Positions 42,276-51,018 of a DNA stretch of 64,000 bases are shown in pieces. Each line of letters opens with the position of its first letter. Position 1 is the first letter of the stretch. The notes beneath the pieces are model-generated. The model did no database searches and was not told the origin of the DNA. It worked only from the letters and a program-made list of their open reading frames with translations. This DNA is from Clostridium saccharoperbutylacetonicum N1-4(HMT) (GTDB lineage Bacteria > Bacillota > Clostridia > Clostridiales > Clostridiaceae). The stretch lies in assembly GCF_000340885.1 (NCBI RefSeq), contig NC_020291.1:214501-278500 (forward strand). The letters are read 5' to 3'. Both the position numbers and the translations under genes were made by a program.

Positions 42276-43754
42276 ATGTATAACAAAGAAAACTATCTTA
42301 AAATAATTGATCAGGTTATTGATAAAGGTCCTTTTTATGATAATTGGGACTCATTGGGTGAGTACCAGGTACCGAAGTGGTATAAGGATGTTAAGTTTGG
42401 AATTTTTATTCACTGGGGAGTTTATAGTGTTCCGGAATTTGGAAATGAGTGGTATTCAAGAAATATGTATATTAAGGGAAGTACTGAATTTGAGCACCAT
42501 AGGAAAACTTATGGTGAACATAAGGATTTTGGGTATAAAGATTTTATTCCAATGTTCAGAGGTGAAAAGTTTAATGCAGATGAGTGGGCAGACCTATTTA
42601 CAAATGCAGGGGCTCAATATGTGATACCAGTAGCAGAGCATCATGATGGCTTTCAAATGTACAAAAGTGAAATCTCAAAATGGAATGCTTATGAAATGGG
42701 ACCTAGAAGAGATATTCTAGGGGAATTATCTCAAGCATTTCAACAACGTGGAATGAAGAATGGTGCTTCCTCTCATCGTGTAGAGCATTGGTTTTTTATG
42801 GGGCATGGGAGAGAATTTGAAAGTGATATAACTAATGAGGAAAAAGAAGGAGATTTTTATTGGCCAGCTATGGAAGAAAAGAATCATCATGATTTATTTA
42901 GTGAACCAACGCCGACAAAAGAATTTTTAGAGGATTGGCTAGTTCGATGCTGTGAAATTGTAGATAAATTTAGGCCTAAAATAATGTATTTTGACTGGTG
43001 GATACAGCATAGTTCTTTAAAACCATATTTAAAAAAATTTGCTGCATATTATTATAATAGGGCAAAAGAATGGGGATTAGATGGTGTGGTAATTAACTAT
43101 AAGCATGATGCATTCATGTTTGGTACAGCTGTTATTGATATTGAAAGAGGACAATTTGCTGATATTAAGCCATTCATTTGGCAAACAGATACAGCAGTTG
43201 CAAAGAATTCTTGGTGTTATACTAAAAATAATAATTATAAGAAGGCAAAAGATATTATTTGTGATTTGGTGGATATTGTAAGTAAAAATGGTCGCTTATT
43301 ATTGAATGTTGGACCGAAGGCAGATGGATCAATTCCAAAGGAAGATAAAAATATTTTACTTGAGATAGGGGAATGGCTCAAGGTAAATGGAGAAGCAATA
43401 TATGGCGCAGGTATTTATAGAGTTCCTGGTGAAGGACCAACAAAGATTACTGAAGGCCAATTTTCTGATGGTAAGGACAAAGTTTTTACTAGCAAAGATA
43501 TCCGTTATACTATAAAAGGTTGTTATTTATATGCGACAGTGTTAAATTATCCAGAGGATGGATTTGTAAACTTGGTTGAATTGGCAGAACAAGATGCTTC
43601 TTTGCTGCCTAAATTTCATGGTATAGTAAAGGATGTTTCTGTTCTGGGCTTTGAAGAAGTTATAGAATGGAAAAGAACGAAAACCGGTTTGCAAATAAAA
43701 ACTAATAAAGTGAAAAGTGATAAACCAGTGGTAATAAAAATACAAATTGACTAG
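42276..43754 (+). CDS. Alpha-L-fucosidase (GH29)
   Basis: This 492-residue retaining fucosidase is cytoplasmic (no signal peptide). Family signs are WYKDVKFGIFIHWGVYSVPEF, the EHHDGFQMY loop, and IMYFDWW with the nucleophile Asp at residue 240. Also present are KNGRLLLNVGPKADGSIP, which is nearly diagnostic for GH29, and a C-terminal beta-sandwich. ATG 42276 is preferred over ATG 42273 because AGGAGG (42263-42268) spaces better. The linkage it cleaves cannot be read from sequence, but xyloglucan carries alpha-1,2-fucose on galactose, and the neighbouring enzymes address the rest of that side chain. Confidence 0.92.
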   Translation: MYNKENYLKIIDQVIDKGPFYDNWDSLGEYQVPKWYKDVKFGIFIHWGVYSVPEFGNEWYSRNMYIKGSTEFEHHRKTYGEHKDFGYKDFIPMFRGEKFNADEWADLFTNAGAQYVIPVAEHHDGFQMYKSEISKWNAYEMGPRRDILGELSQAFQQRGMKNGASSHRVEHWFFMGHGREFESDITNEEKEGDFYWPAMEEKNHHDLFSEPTPTKEFLEDWLVRCCEIVDKFRPKIMYFDWWIQHSSLKPYLKKFAAYYYNRAKEWGLDGVVINYKHDAFMFGTAVIDIERGQFADIKPFIWQTDTAVAKNSWCYTKNNNYKKAKDIICDLVDIVSKNGRLLLNVGPKADGSIPKEDKNILLEIGEWLKVNGEAIYGAGIYRVPGEGPTKITEGQFSDGKDKVFTSKDIRYTIKGCYLYATVLNYPEDGFVNLVELAEQDASLLPKFHGIVKDVSVLGFEEVIEWKRTKTGLQIKTNKVKSDKPVVIKIQID

Positions 43755-44316
43755 GCTAAAATATGTATTTTTATTTGATAAGAGAAAAATTAAAATGCTT
43801 AAGAGTTCCTTATAGATAAACAGAAAACATGCTTATGATAATTCCATGAATGTGCCTAAATTAGTAGCTTTGAATGATTTTTATAATTATTTATTAAATT
43901 TAAAGTTAATAATAAAGAATATAGGTATAATTTTCATGGAATTATTATTTGAGGATGATAAAGAAGAAATATAATTAGCATATATTTTAATTAGAATTAT
44001 GAAATAGACAGCTTATACTTATTGAATATGTATGAGCTGTCTATTTTTATAATATATATTATAACTTTCAGTTATCAATGGTCAATTACCAGTTAATGAA
44101 AAAATTCTATCAATATTTTCAGAAATTACATGTATAGTATTAATTAGAATTTATATATATCTAATTAATATTTTTACGAAATATATTTTGTATATCTAAT
44201 GTTTAAGGTAAAACATATAAAATTTTTATAGTAGGACATTAAAATAATTAGCTATATAATAATGGTAAAATATTATCATTATAATGAATTATTTAAATAG
44301 GAAGTGAAAATTTTAT
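43755..44316. other. 562-base gap with two structured segments
   Basis: No gene is seen. The gap contains a 13-bp perfect inverted repeat (43838-43850 with 43933-43945) spaced by 82 bases, and a 15-bp terminator-like hairpin (44004-44050). The rest is AT-rich. Confidence 0.6.
44004..44050 (+). terminator. Intrinsic terminator in the gap after the fucosidase gene
   Basis: A 15-bp stem (44004-44018 with 44030-44044, one G-U pair), an 11-base loop and a T-run. It lies 250 bases after the fucosidase stop, so the fucosidase mRNA would have a long 3' end, or it ends an unrecognised short transcript. Confidence 0.8.
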
Positions 44317-45009
44317 ATGAGAAGTAAGTCTGGAATACTAGATAGTATAGTATATAAAATTACAGTGTGTATAACCAAGTTCTTTGTAATAAACTTTTGG
44401 TTTTTGATAATGATATCTCCATTTTTATTATATATATTCTTTTTTGAAGGTCACATATCTATATCAATATTATTAGTATTCTCAATATTGCTTGGACCAG
44501 CGATAACAACACTTTTCTCGATAAGTGGAAAATTTATAAATGAAGGGGATATATGTCCTTCAAAGGATTTTTTTCGATTGTATAAAATGAATTTTTTCCA
44601 AGGAATCTTTATAGGCATAATATTAAATAGTTTTATGGGGATCTTATACTCTGATATGGAGTATTTTAATTCAATAGGAAATACATATCTTTCGCTTATA
44701 TGTTTACTTTTGTTAATAGTCGTAATTATGCTAAGTTTTTATATATATCCTATTATCTCAAGGTATAACATTAAAATGATATATTTATTTCAACTTTCAA
44801 TAAAATTATTAATCAAAAAAATATATATAAGTTTAAGCTGTATATCTATGATTATCATTGTATTAGCACTTATAAGAATTACGAGAATATCATTAGTAGG
44901 AGTTTTATTTGGAGCAAGTATACTATGCTATTTAATAATGAAAATAGAAAATAAAACAATTGATGAATTAAATGAAGAAATAAAAGAAAAATATAATATA
45001 AATGACTAA
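44317..45009 (+). CDS. YesL-like membrane protein (DUF624)
   Basis: This 230-residue protein has about five or six hydrophobic helices. The pattern of an N-terminal helix pair (ITKFFVINFWFLIMISPFLL), the conserved segment LGPAITTLFSISGKFINEGD followed by FRLYKMNFFQG, then two helix pairs, matches the YesL/DUF624 family. Members occur next to YesMN-type two-component systems and LplABC-type sugar importers, where they are thought to assist sensing or transport; no activity is proven. It has a GGAAG ribosome site before ATG 44317 and precedes the GH2 gene by 47 bases. Its presence supports the oligosaccharide-locus reading. Confidence 0.8.
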   Translation: MRSKSGILDSIVYKITVCITKFFVINFWFLIMISPFLLYIFFFEGHISISILLVFSILLGPAITTLFSISGKFINEGDICPSKDFFRLYKMNFFQGIFIGIILNSFMGILYSDMEYFNSIGNTYLSLICLLLLIVVIMLSFYIYPIISRYNIKMIYLFQLSIKLLIKKIYISLSCISMIIIVLALIRITRISLVGVLFGASILCYLIMKIENKTIDELNEEIKEKYNIND

Positions 45010-45056
45010 TTAAATAAAGAGTATTAGAATTCTGAGTAGATAAGGAAGATGGATAA

Positions 45057-47864
45057 ATGTATAAAATAATTGATTTAAGTGGTATGTGGAGATTTCAATT
45101 AGATGAAGAAAAATTGGGAGTAAGTGAACCGTTTAACGATACAATGACACTACCAGGTACAACTTCCTACTTTAAAAAAGGTAAGAAAAATGAAAAAGTT
45201 GAACTTGGATTTCTGACTGAAGAATATAAATTTGAAGGGTATGCATGGTTTTCAAAAACCATTTATATTTCAGAGGATGTTGCAAGTAAGAAGTGTTTTC
45301 TTTATTTGGAAAGAACACGTGTAACTACTATTTGGATAGATGAATTTATAGTTGGTACACAAAATAGTCTTTGTACACCACATGTTTATGACATAACAAA
45401 CTACATGTCAACTGGTGAACATGTAATCAAAATATGTGTTGATAATACAAATTATCCAACTAAGGGAGGTCATTTAACTTCAGCGGATACACAAACAAAT
45501 TGGAATGGTATTACAGGAAAACTTGAATTGCAAATATATGAGAGGAGTTATATAAGTGATATCCAAATTTATCCTAATACTAGAGATAAATCTGTTACCA
45601 TAAAGGCGAAGCTTATTGGAGTAAATGAAGGCATTATTTCAATTTCAGGAGTAAGTTTTAATAGTGAAAAGGAACATAAGGTAGAAGAAGTTGATTTTAA
45701 ACTTGCTTCAAATGAGGTTTTTATAACCTGTGAACTGGGAGAAGATGCTTTGCTCTGGAGTGAATATAAACCTAATTTATATAAGTTAAAATTAAATCTT
45801 GTGATTAATGGATTAATAGCAGATACAAATGAGGTTATATTTGGACTTCGTAAATTTAAGGCACAAGGTAATAAGTTTACAATAAATGGTGTTGAAACCT
45901 TTCTTAGAGGGAAACATGATGGCTTGATTTTTCCATTAACAGGTTTTGCTCCAACAACTGTTGAAGAGTGGTTAAAAGTTTTGAAGATTTCAAAGTCATA
46001 TGGAATAAATCATTATCGGTTTCATACGTGTTGTCCTCCTGAAGCTGCATTTATTGCTGCTGATATCCTTGGAATTTATATGCAACCTGAATTACCATTT
46101 TGGGGAACTATTACTGATGAGAATGATAAAAATCATAATCAAGTTGAGCAAGATTTTTTATTTAATGAAGGGGTATCTATGCTAAAATGCTTTGGAAATC
46201 ATCCTTCATTTGTTATGATGTCTCTTGGAAATGAACTTTGGGGTAGTAAGGAGAAATTAGAGGATATATTAAAAAGGTATAAAGACTTAGATAATCGCCA
46301 TCTTTATACACAAGGGTCAAATAATTTTCAGTTTTGTCCTGTGATTCTAGAAAATGATGATTTTTTCTCTGGAGTTAGATTTTCAAAATATCGTCTTTTA
46401 AGAGGATCTTACGCAATGTGTGATGCGCCTTTAGGTCACATACAAATTGACGCACCTAATACAATGAAAGATTATGATGAAAATATTATTCCTAAATTAG
46501 TTGATGCTCAGAAAAATTTAATAGTAAACTGTGATGATCCAATAGAAATTCAATTTGGTACAGAGACTAAAATTGTTCAAGCAGCTAATTATGATTCTGA
46601 AATTATACCAAGAGTTCCGGTAATTTCACATGAAATTGGTCAGTATGCCACCTATCCAGACTTTAATGAAATAAAAAAATATATAGGGCCTTTAAAGGCA
46701 AAGAATTTTGAAGTGTTTAAACAAAAACTTGAAGAAAGAGGTCTTGGTGATTTAGCAGAAAAGTATTTTTACTGCTCAGGAAGACTTGCAGTGTCTTGTT
46801 ATAAAGAGGAATTAGAAGCAGCATTTAGATCAAGAAGACTAGGAGGATTTCAGCTTTTAGATTTACAAGATTTTAGCGGACAGGGAACAGCATTAGTAGG
46901 GATGTTAGATTCATTTATGGATTCAAAAGGATTGATTTCACCAGAAGAATGGCGCAGTTTTTGCTCAGATTCAGTGCTTATGGCGAGATTTAATAAGTAT
47001 AATTATATATCAGAAGAAAATTTTGATGCGCATGTTGAACTTTGCTATTTCAAAGACATCCCATTACATAGTTTAAATTTATTTTGGGAACTAAAAGATA
47101 GTAATACTGTATATGAAAAAGGAGAAAGTTATATTTGCAATATTGAAAATCAAAATTATATTGATATATGTGATATTAATATAAAAATGCCTAATATAAC
47201 TTTGATGAAAAAATTAACACTATCACTTCAAGTAAAGGAGATAGGTGTTGAAAAAAACTATGATTTGTGGATTTATCCGAAGAATGTTATTTGGGATAAG
47301 GCAGGTGTAAATATATTTAATAATTTATCCAAAGGGGTAATTGAATTACTTGAAAATGGCGAAAAGGTAATATTATTTCCCCAAGCAGATACTTTGAAAA
47401 ATAAAATAGATGGATTTTTTTGTACAGATTTTTGGTGTTATCCAATGTTCCGTTCTATTTCTGAAAGCATGGGCAAAAAAGTTCCTATAGGTACTATGGG
47501 CTTATTGATTAATAATACACATCCTATTTTTAATGATTTTCCTTGTGAAGAATATTCAACCTATCAATGGTGGAACATAGTCTCAAATTCATGCTCGATT
47601 ATTTTGGATGATACTGCAAAGGACTTTAGACCTATTGTGCAAACAATAGATAACTTTGAGCGAAATCATAAGTTGGGATTAATTTTTGAATGTAAGGTAT
47701 TAAATGGGAAACTGTTAGTTTGTGCGTGTGACTATAATAAGATAATTAATCAACCAGATGGAAGACAATTATTATTTAGTATGTTTAATTACGTAAAATC
47801 TAAAGACTTTAAGCCAAGTACTGAAATTAGTATTCCAGCACTCAGAAATCTTTTGTTATCTTAA
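45057..47864 (+). CDS. Glycoside hydrolase family 2 protein, probable beta-galactosidase
   Basis: This 935-residue cytoplasmic enzyme starts with a jelly-roll sugar-binding domain (DLSGMWRFQLD, LPGTTS, AWFSKTIYI), then an immunoglobulin-like domain and the TIM barrel. Acid/base Glu393 is in SLGNELWG and the probable nucleophile Glu526 is in ISHEIGQ. A long C-terminal part (about 300 residues) extends beyond the catalytic core. GH2 members include beta-galactosidases, glucuronidases and mannosidases; with the fucosidase and alpha-xylosidase beside it, removal of beta-1,2-galactose from xyloglucan side chains is the most economical assignment. No signal peptide. A terminator follows the gene, so the transporter genes are a separate unit. 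Confidence 0.8.
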   Translation: MYKIIDLSGMWRFQLDEEKLGVSEPFNDTMTLPGTTSYFKKGKKNEKVELGFLTEEYKFEGYAWFSKTIYISEDVASKKCFLYLERTRVTTIWIDEFIVGTQNSLCTPHVYDITNYMSTGEHVIKICVDNTNYPTKGGHLTSADTQTNWNGITGKLELQIYERSYISDIQIYPNTRDKSVTIKAKLIGVNEGIISISGVSFNSEKEHKVEEVDFKLASNEVFITCELGEDALLWSEYKPNLYKLKLNLVINGLIADTNEVIFGLRKFKAQGNKFTINGVETFLRGKHDGLIFPLTGFAPTTVEEWLKVLKISKSYGINHYRFHTCCPPEAAFIAADILGIYMQPELPFWGTITDENDKNHNQVEQDFLFNEGVSMLKCFGNHPSFVMMSLGNELWGSKEKLEDILKRYKDLDNRHLYTQGSNNFQFCPVILENDDFFSGVRFSKYRLLRGSYAMCDAPLGHIQIDAPNTMKDYDENIIPKLVDAQKNLIVNCDDPIEIQFGTETKIVQAANYDSEIIPRVPVISHEIGQYATYPDFNEIKKYIGPLKAKNFEVFKQKLEERGLGDLAEKYFYCSGRLAVSCYKEELEAAFRSRRLGGFQLLDLQDFSGQGTALVGMLDSFMDSKGLISPEEWRSFCSDSVLMARFNKYNYISEENFDAHVELCYFKDIPLHSLNLFWELKDSNTVYEKGESYICNIENQNYIDICDINIKMPNITLMKKLTLSLQVKEIGVEKNYDLWIYPKNVIWDKAGVNIFNNLSKGVIELLENGEKVILFPQADTLKNKIDGFFCTDFWCYPMFRSISESMGKKVPIGTMGLLINNTHPIFNDFPCEEYSTYQWWNIVSNSCSIILDDTAKDFRPIVQTIDNFERNHKLGLIFECKVLNGKLLVCACDYNKIINQPDGRQLLFSMFNYVKSKDFKPSTEISIPALRNLLLS

Positions 47865-47871
47865 AAACTAT

Positions 47872-47920
47872 GGTACAGTAGATAGATTGCTTTTATAGCA
47901 ACTTAGCTACTGTCCTTTTT
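47872..47920 (+). terminator. Intrinsic terminator after the GH2 gene
   Basis: GGTACAGTAG pairs with CTACTGTCC (47872-47881, 47907-47915, one bulge); an inner TTGC/GCAA stem extends it and five T follow. Confidence 0.8.
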
Positions 47921-48129
47921 AATTAAGGGGATTTTAGCTATCAATCAGTAATTATAAAGCAATATAAGGACTATAGAAATTATCGCTTACAATAGCAAGA
48001 AATTTACTCCAACATAATTGGGAACTCTAATTTTTATATGAAAACATATACATTTTTTCGGGTAGTTGAGTTTGAAAATCCAGATTAAAATTAATACATA
48101 AGTTAGAGAGAAAATAAGGAGGTACATAG

Positions 48130-49095
48130 ATGCAAATTTCAAAAATTGATACAGAAATGCTACTAAAAGATAAAACTAAAAGACAGAAGAAAAATTTATG
48201 GAAATTAATAAAGAAACAAAAATTCCTAATATTTATGTCACTGCCTTTTGTGGTTTGGATAATTATTTTTAAATATATGCCATTAATCGGATGGTCGATG
48301 GCCTTTCAGGATTATAAGCCTGGTAAATCATTTTTTGATCAAACATGGACTGGATTAAAACAGTTTAAAGTATTATTCACGGAACAACAATTTTATCAAT
48401 CATTAGAAAATACTATTGCTATGAGTTTGTTGGGATTAGTGTTTGGAACTATATGTGCAATAGGTTTTGCTTTGTTGTTGAATGAATTGAAAAATGTAAA
48501 ATTCAAAAAGAGTGTACAAACTATTTCGTATTTACCTCATTTTATATCTTGGGTAGTAGCTGCAAGTATAATTACAAGTATGCTTGCGCCAAGTGGAATA
48601 GTCAATGAATTATTAGTAAAATTTCATATAATTAATGACCCTATAAGCTTTATGTCAGATCCAAGTTTGTTTTGGGGTATAGTAACTACAGGAGATATTT
48701 GGAAGGAAATGGGATGGAATGCCATAATATATCTAGCTGCTATAACAGCTATAGATCCAGAAATGTATGATGCTGCAAAAGTTGATGGGGCAGGACGGAT
48801 AAGACAGATTATTAGTATAACATTACCTTCAATAAAGCCAACGATAATAGTTTTGTTAATAATGAGTATAGGAAATTTACTGAATATAGGTTTTGAAAAA
48901 CAAATGTTACTTGGAAATCCTGTTGTTGCAGATAAATCATTGGTAATAGATAAGTACGCTTTGGATTATGGTATCGGAATGTTTAGATATTCTTTTGGTA
49001 CTGCAATAGGTATATTTAGGTCAATTGTTAGCATTATTTTGTTATTTTCTGCAAATAAGTTAGCAAAAAGAGCTGGAGAAGGTGCTTTGATTTAG
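48130..49095 (+). CDS. Sugar ABC transporter permease 1 (LplB/YtcP type)
   Basis: This 321-residue inner-membrane permease has six helices and a conserved EAA-type loop in the second half (AAITAIDPEMYDAAKVDGAGRIRQ), which docks the ATPase. The N-terminal cytoplasmic stretch (KRQKKNLWKLIKKQ) followed by FIMSLPFVVWIIIFKYMPLIGW is characteristic of the LplB/YteP class that imports complex oligosaccharides. AAGGAGG precedes ATG 48130. It is the first gene of a run with permease 2, an esterase and the binding protein. No ATPase gene is in the window; a shared MsmX/MsmK-type ATPase elsewhere would serve. Confidence 0.93.
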   Translation: MQISKIDTEMLLKDKTKRQKKNLWKLIKKQKFLIFMSLPFVVWIIIFKYMPLIGWSMAFQDYKPGKSFFDQTWTGLKQFKVLFTEQQFYQSLENTIAMSLLGLVFGTICAIGFALLLNELKNVKFKKSVQTISYLPHFISWVVAASIITSMLAPSGIVNELLVKFHIINDPISFMSDPSLFWGIVTTGDIWKEMGWNAIIYLAAITAIDPEMYDAAKVDGAGRIRQIISITLPSIKPTIIVLLIMSIGNLLNIGFEKQMLLGNPVVADKSLVIDKYALDYGIGMFRYSFGTAIGIFRSIVSIILLFSANKLAKRAGEGALI

Positions 49096-49144
49096 AACAT
49101 GTTGAAATAACTAACCAAAATTCATTTAAAGAGGGGGATATCCA

Positions 49145-50023
49145 GTGAAGAAAAAGATTAAAAGATTTGATATAGTATTAGTTATTATTATGACAATAAT
49201 TGCGCTAGTAACAATATATCCATTTTTAAATGTATTAGCAATTTCATTAAATGATGCATCAGATACAGTTAAAGGTGGAATTCACATATGGCCAAGATCT
49301 CTTACAATACAGAACTACAAGGAAATTTTCGAGGGAAGTAGTAAGTTACCTCAGGGACTTTTGATATCAGTACTTAGAACTGTAGTAGGTACTATAACAG
49401 GAGTTTTAGCGAGTGCAATGGTAGCATTTGTATTAAGCAGAAGAGAATTCATATTCAATAAATTTGTTACAATATTATTTGTTTTAACAATGTATGTAAG
49501 TGGAGGATTAATACCTGAATATATGTTGATAAAAAATTTAGGATTGGTAAACAATTTTGCTGTATATATATTGCCTGGGTTAATAAGTGCTTTTAATGTA
49601 ATTGTTATTAGATCATTTATTGATGGATTACCTCCAGCATTAAATGAATCAGCTATGATAGATGGTGCAAATGATTTTGTAATATTTACCAAGATAGTGC
49701 TGCCACTTTGTTTGCCGGTAATTGCAACTGTAGCCTTGTTTATAGCTGTAGGTCAATGGAACAGCTGGTTTGATACTTACCTTTATGCAAGACAAAGTGA
49801 TGGTTTAACAACACTTCAATATGAACTTATGAAGGTAATGAGCACCGCAAATGCAAGTGCAAAGGTAGATCCAAACAGTGTAGCATTGCAAGCAGCCGCT
49901 GTTAATCCAGAATCAATAAAGATGGCAATAACAATGGTTGCAACTGGCCCAATATTACTTGTATATCCATTTGTGCAGAAATATTTTGTAACAGGAATGA
50001 CTTTAGGTGCAGTTAAAAGTTGA
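49145..50023 (+). CDS. Sugar ABC transporter permease 2 (LplC/YtcP type)
   Basis: The 292-residue second permease of the importer begins IKRFDIVLVIIMTIIALVT, has six helices, and has the EAA loop LPPALNESAMIDGANDFVIF. The insertion KVMSTANASAKVDP...AAAVNPESIKMA near the C-terminus and the ending FVTGMTLGAVKS are hallmarks of the YtcP/LplC branch. The start is GTG 49145 with GAGGGGGAT upstream. It lies 49 bases after permease 1. The two permeases form the membrane channel with the lipoprotein encoded at 51019. Confidence 0.93.
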   Translation: MKKKIKRFDIVLVIIMTIIALVTIYPFLNVLAISLNDASDTVKGGIHIWPRSLTIQNYKEIFEGSSKLPQGLLISVLRTVVGTITGVLASAMVAFVLSRREFIFNKFVTILFVLTMYVSGGLIPEYMLIKNLGLVNNFAVYILPGLISAFNVIVIRSFIDGLPPALNESAMIDGANDFVIFTKIVLPLCLPVIATVALFIAVGQWNSWFDTYLYARQSDGLTTLQYELMKVMSTANASAKVDPNSVALQAAAVNPESIKMAITMVATGPILLVYPFVQKYFVTGMTLGAVKS

Positions 50024-50071
50024 TAATATTAGATGGGAAGTTATGTTGATTTTTATAAGGGGGAATCATAA

Positions 50072-50998
50072 TTGTTAATTGAAAAAACTAAACTGTGGGA
50101 AGATAATGAAGAGGTTATCTTAACATCATATATTTTAGATAATTCAGAGGAAATAAAATTAAAAAAGCGCCCAGCAATAATCATTTGTCCAGGAGGAGGA
50201 TTTTTATATACTTCCGATAGAGAAGCAGAACCAATAGCAATGAAATTTGCAGGAGAAGGTTATAACACTTTTGTGCTTAGATATGGAACATATTTTAATA
50301 ATTCAAAATTGGATTTCAACAATCTGCCAAAGGAAATCGAAGGAAATAAGGGAGTGAAATATCCACAACCATTGTTTGATTTAGCTAAAGCAATATTGAC
50401 TGTACGAGAAAATTCAGAAAGATGGTCAATAGATAGTGAGAAGATTTTTCTATGTGGATTTTCAGCTGGTGGATATGTGGCCGCTAGCCTTGGGGTGCAT
50501 TGGCAAGACGAATTGTTAAAAAGAAAGTTTGATGTAGATAATGAATTATTTAAACCCAATGGTATGATATTAGGTTATCCAGTCTTAGATTATGCATTAA
50601 TGAAAGAAGTTCTAGTAGAAACAAATGATAAATTTTTGCATGAATTTTGGAGGGTATCCAACGATTCCATTTTTGGAGAACCAGAGCCATCAAATGAGTA
50701 TATTGATAAATTAACTCTTACAAATCATATAACTGAAAAAACACCCCCTACATTTATGTGGCATACGGCTAATGATGGATTAGTAAGTGTAAGAAATACA
50801 CTCAATTTTGCAAATGAATTATCGAAAACTAAGATTCCGTATGAACTTCATATATTTGAAGATGGATGGCATGGCTTAGCGCTTTGTGATGAAGTTACTG
50901 CAAATGGTGATGGGCATATTAATCCAGAAGTTAAAGTTTGGTTTGACATGGCGTTAGCTTGGTTAAAAAAATATTCATTTAATATAAATAAACTGTAA
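50072..50998 (+). CDS. Alpha/beta-hydrolase esterase (acetyl-esterase-like)
   Basis: This 308-residue cytoplasmic esterase has the oxyanion segment IICPGGGFLYTSDREAEP (HGGG-like position occupied by PGGG), nucleophile elbow GFSAGGYVAAS, a late Asp in TANDGLVS and His in FEDGWHGLAL, completing a Ser-Asp-His triad. Family members include intracellular sugar acetyl esterases. In a xyloglucan locus it could remove O-acetyl groups from galactose after uptake. The start is TTG 50072 with AAGGGGGAA upstream. It is placed inside the importer operon between permease 2 and the binding protein, which is unusual and implies acetylated cargo. Confidence 0.82.
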   Translation: MLIEKTKLWEDNEEVILTSYILDNSEEIKLKKRPAIIICPGGGFLYTSDREAEPIAMKFAGEGYNTFVLRYGTYFNNSKLDFNNLPKEIEGNKGVKYPQPLFDLAKAILTVRENSERWSIDSEKIFLCGFSAGGYVAASLGVHWQDELLKRKFDVDNELFKPNGMILGYPVLDYALMKEVLVETNDKFLHEFWRVSNDSIFGEPEPSNEYIDKLTLTNHITEKTPPTFMWHTANDGLVSVRNTLNFANELSKTKIPYELHIFEDGWHGLALCDEVTANGDGHINPEVKVWFDMALAWLKKYSFNINKL

Positions 50999-51018
50999 TA
51001 AAGAAAGAAGGACTAGAC

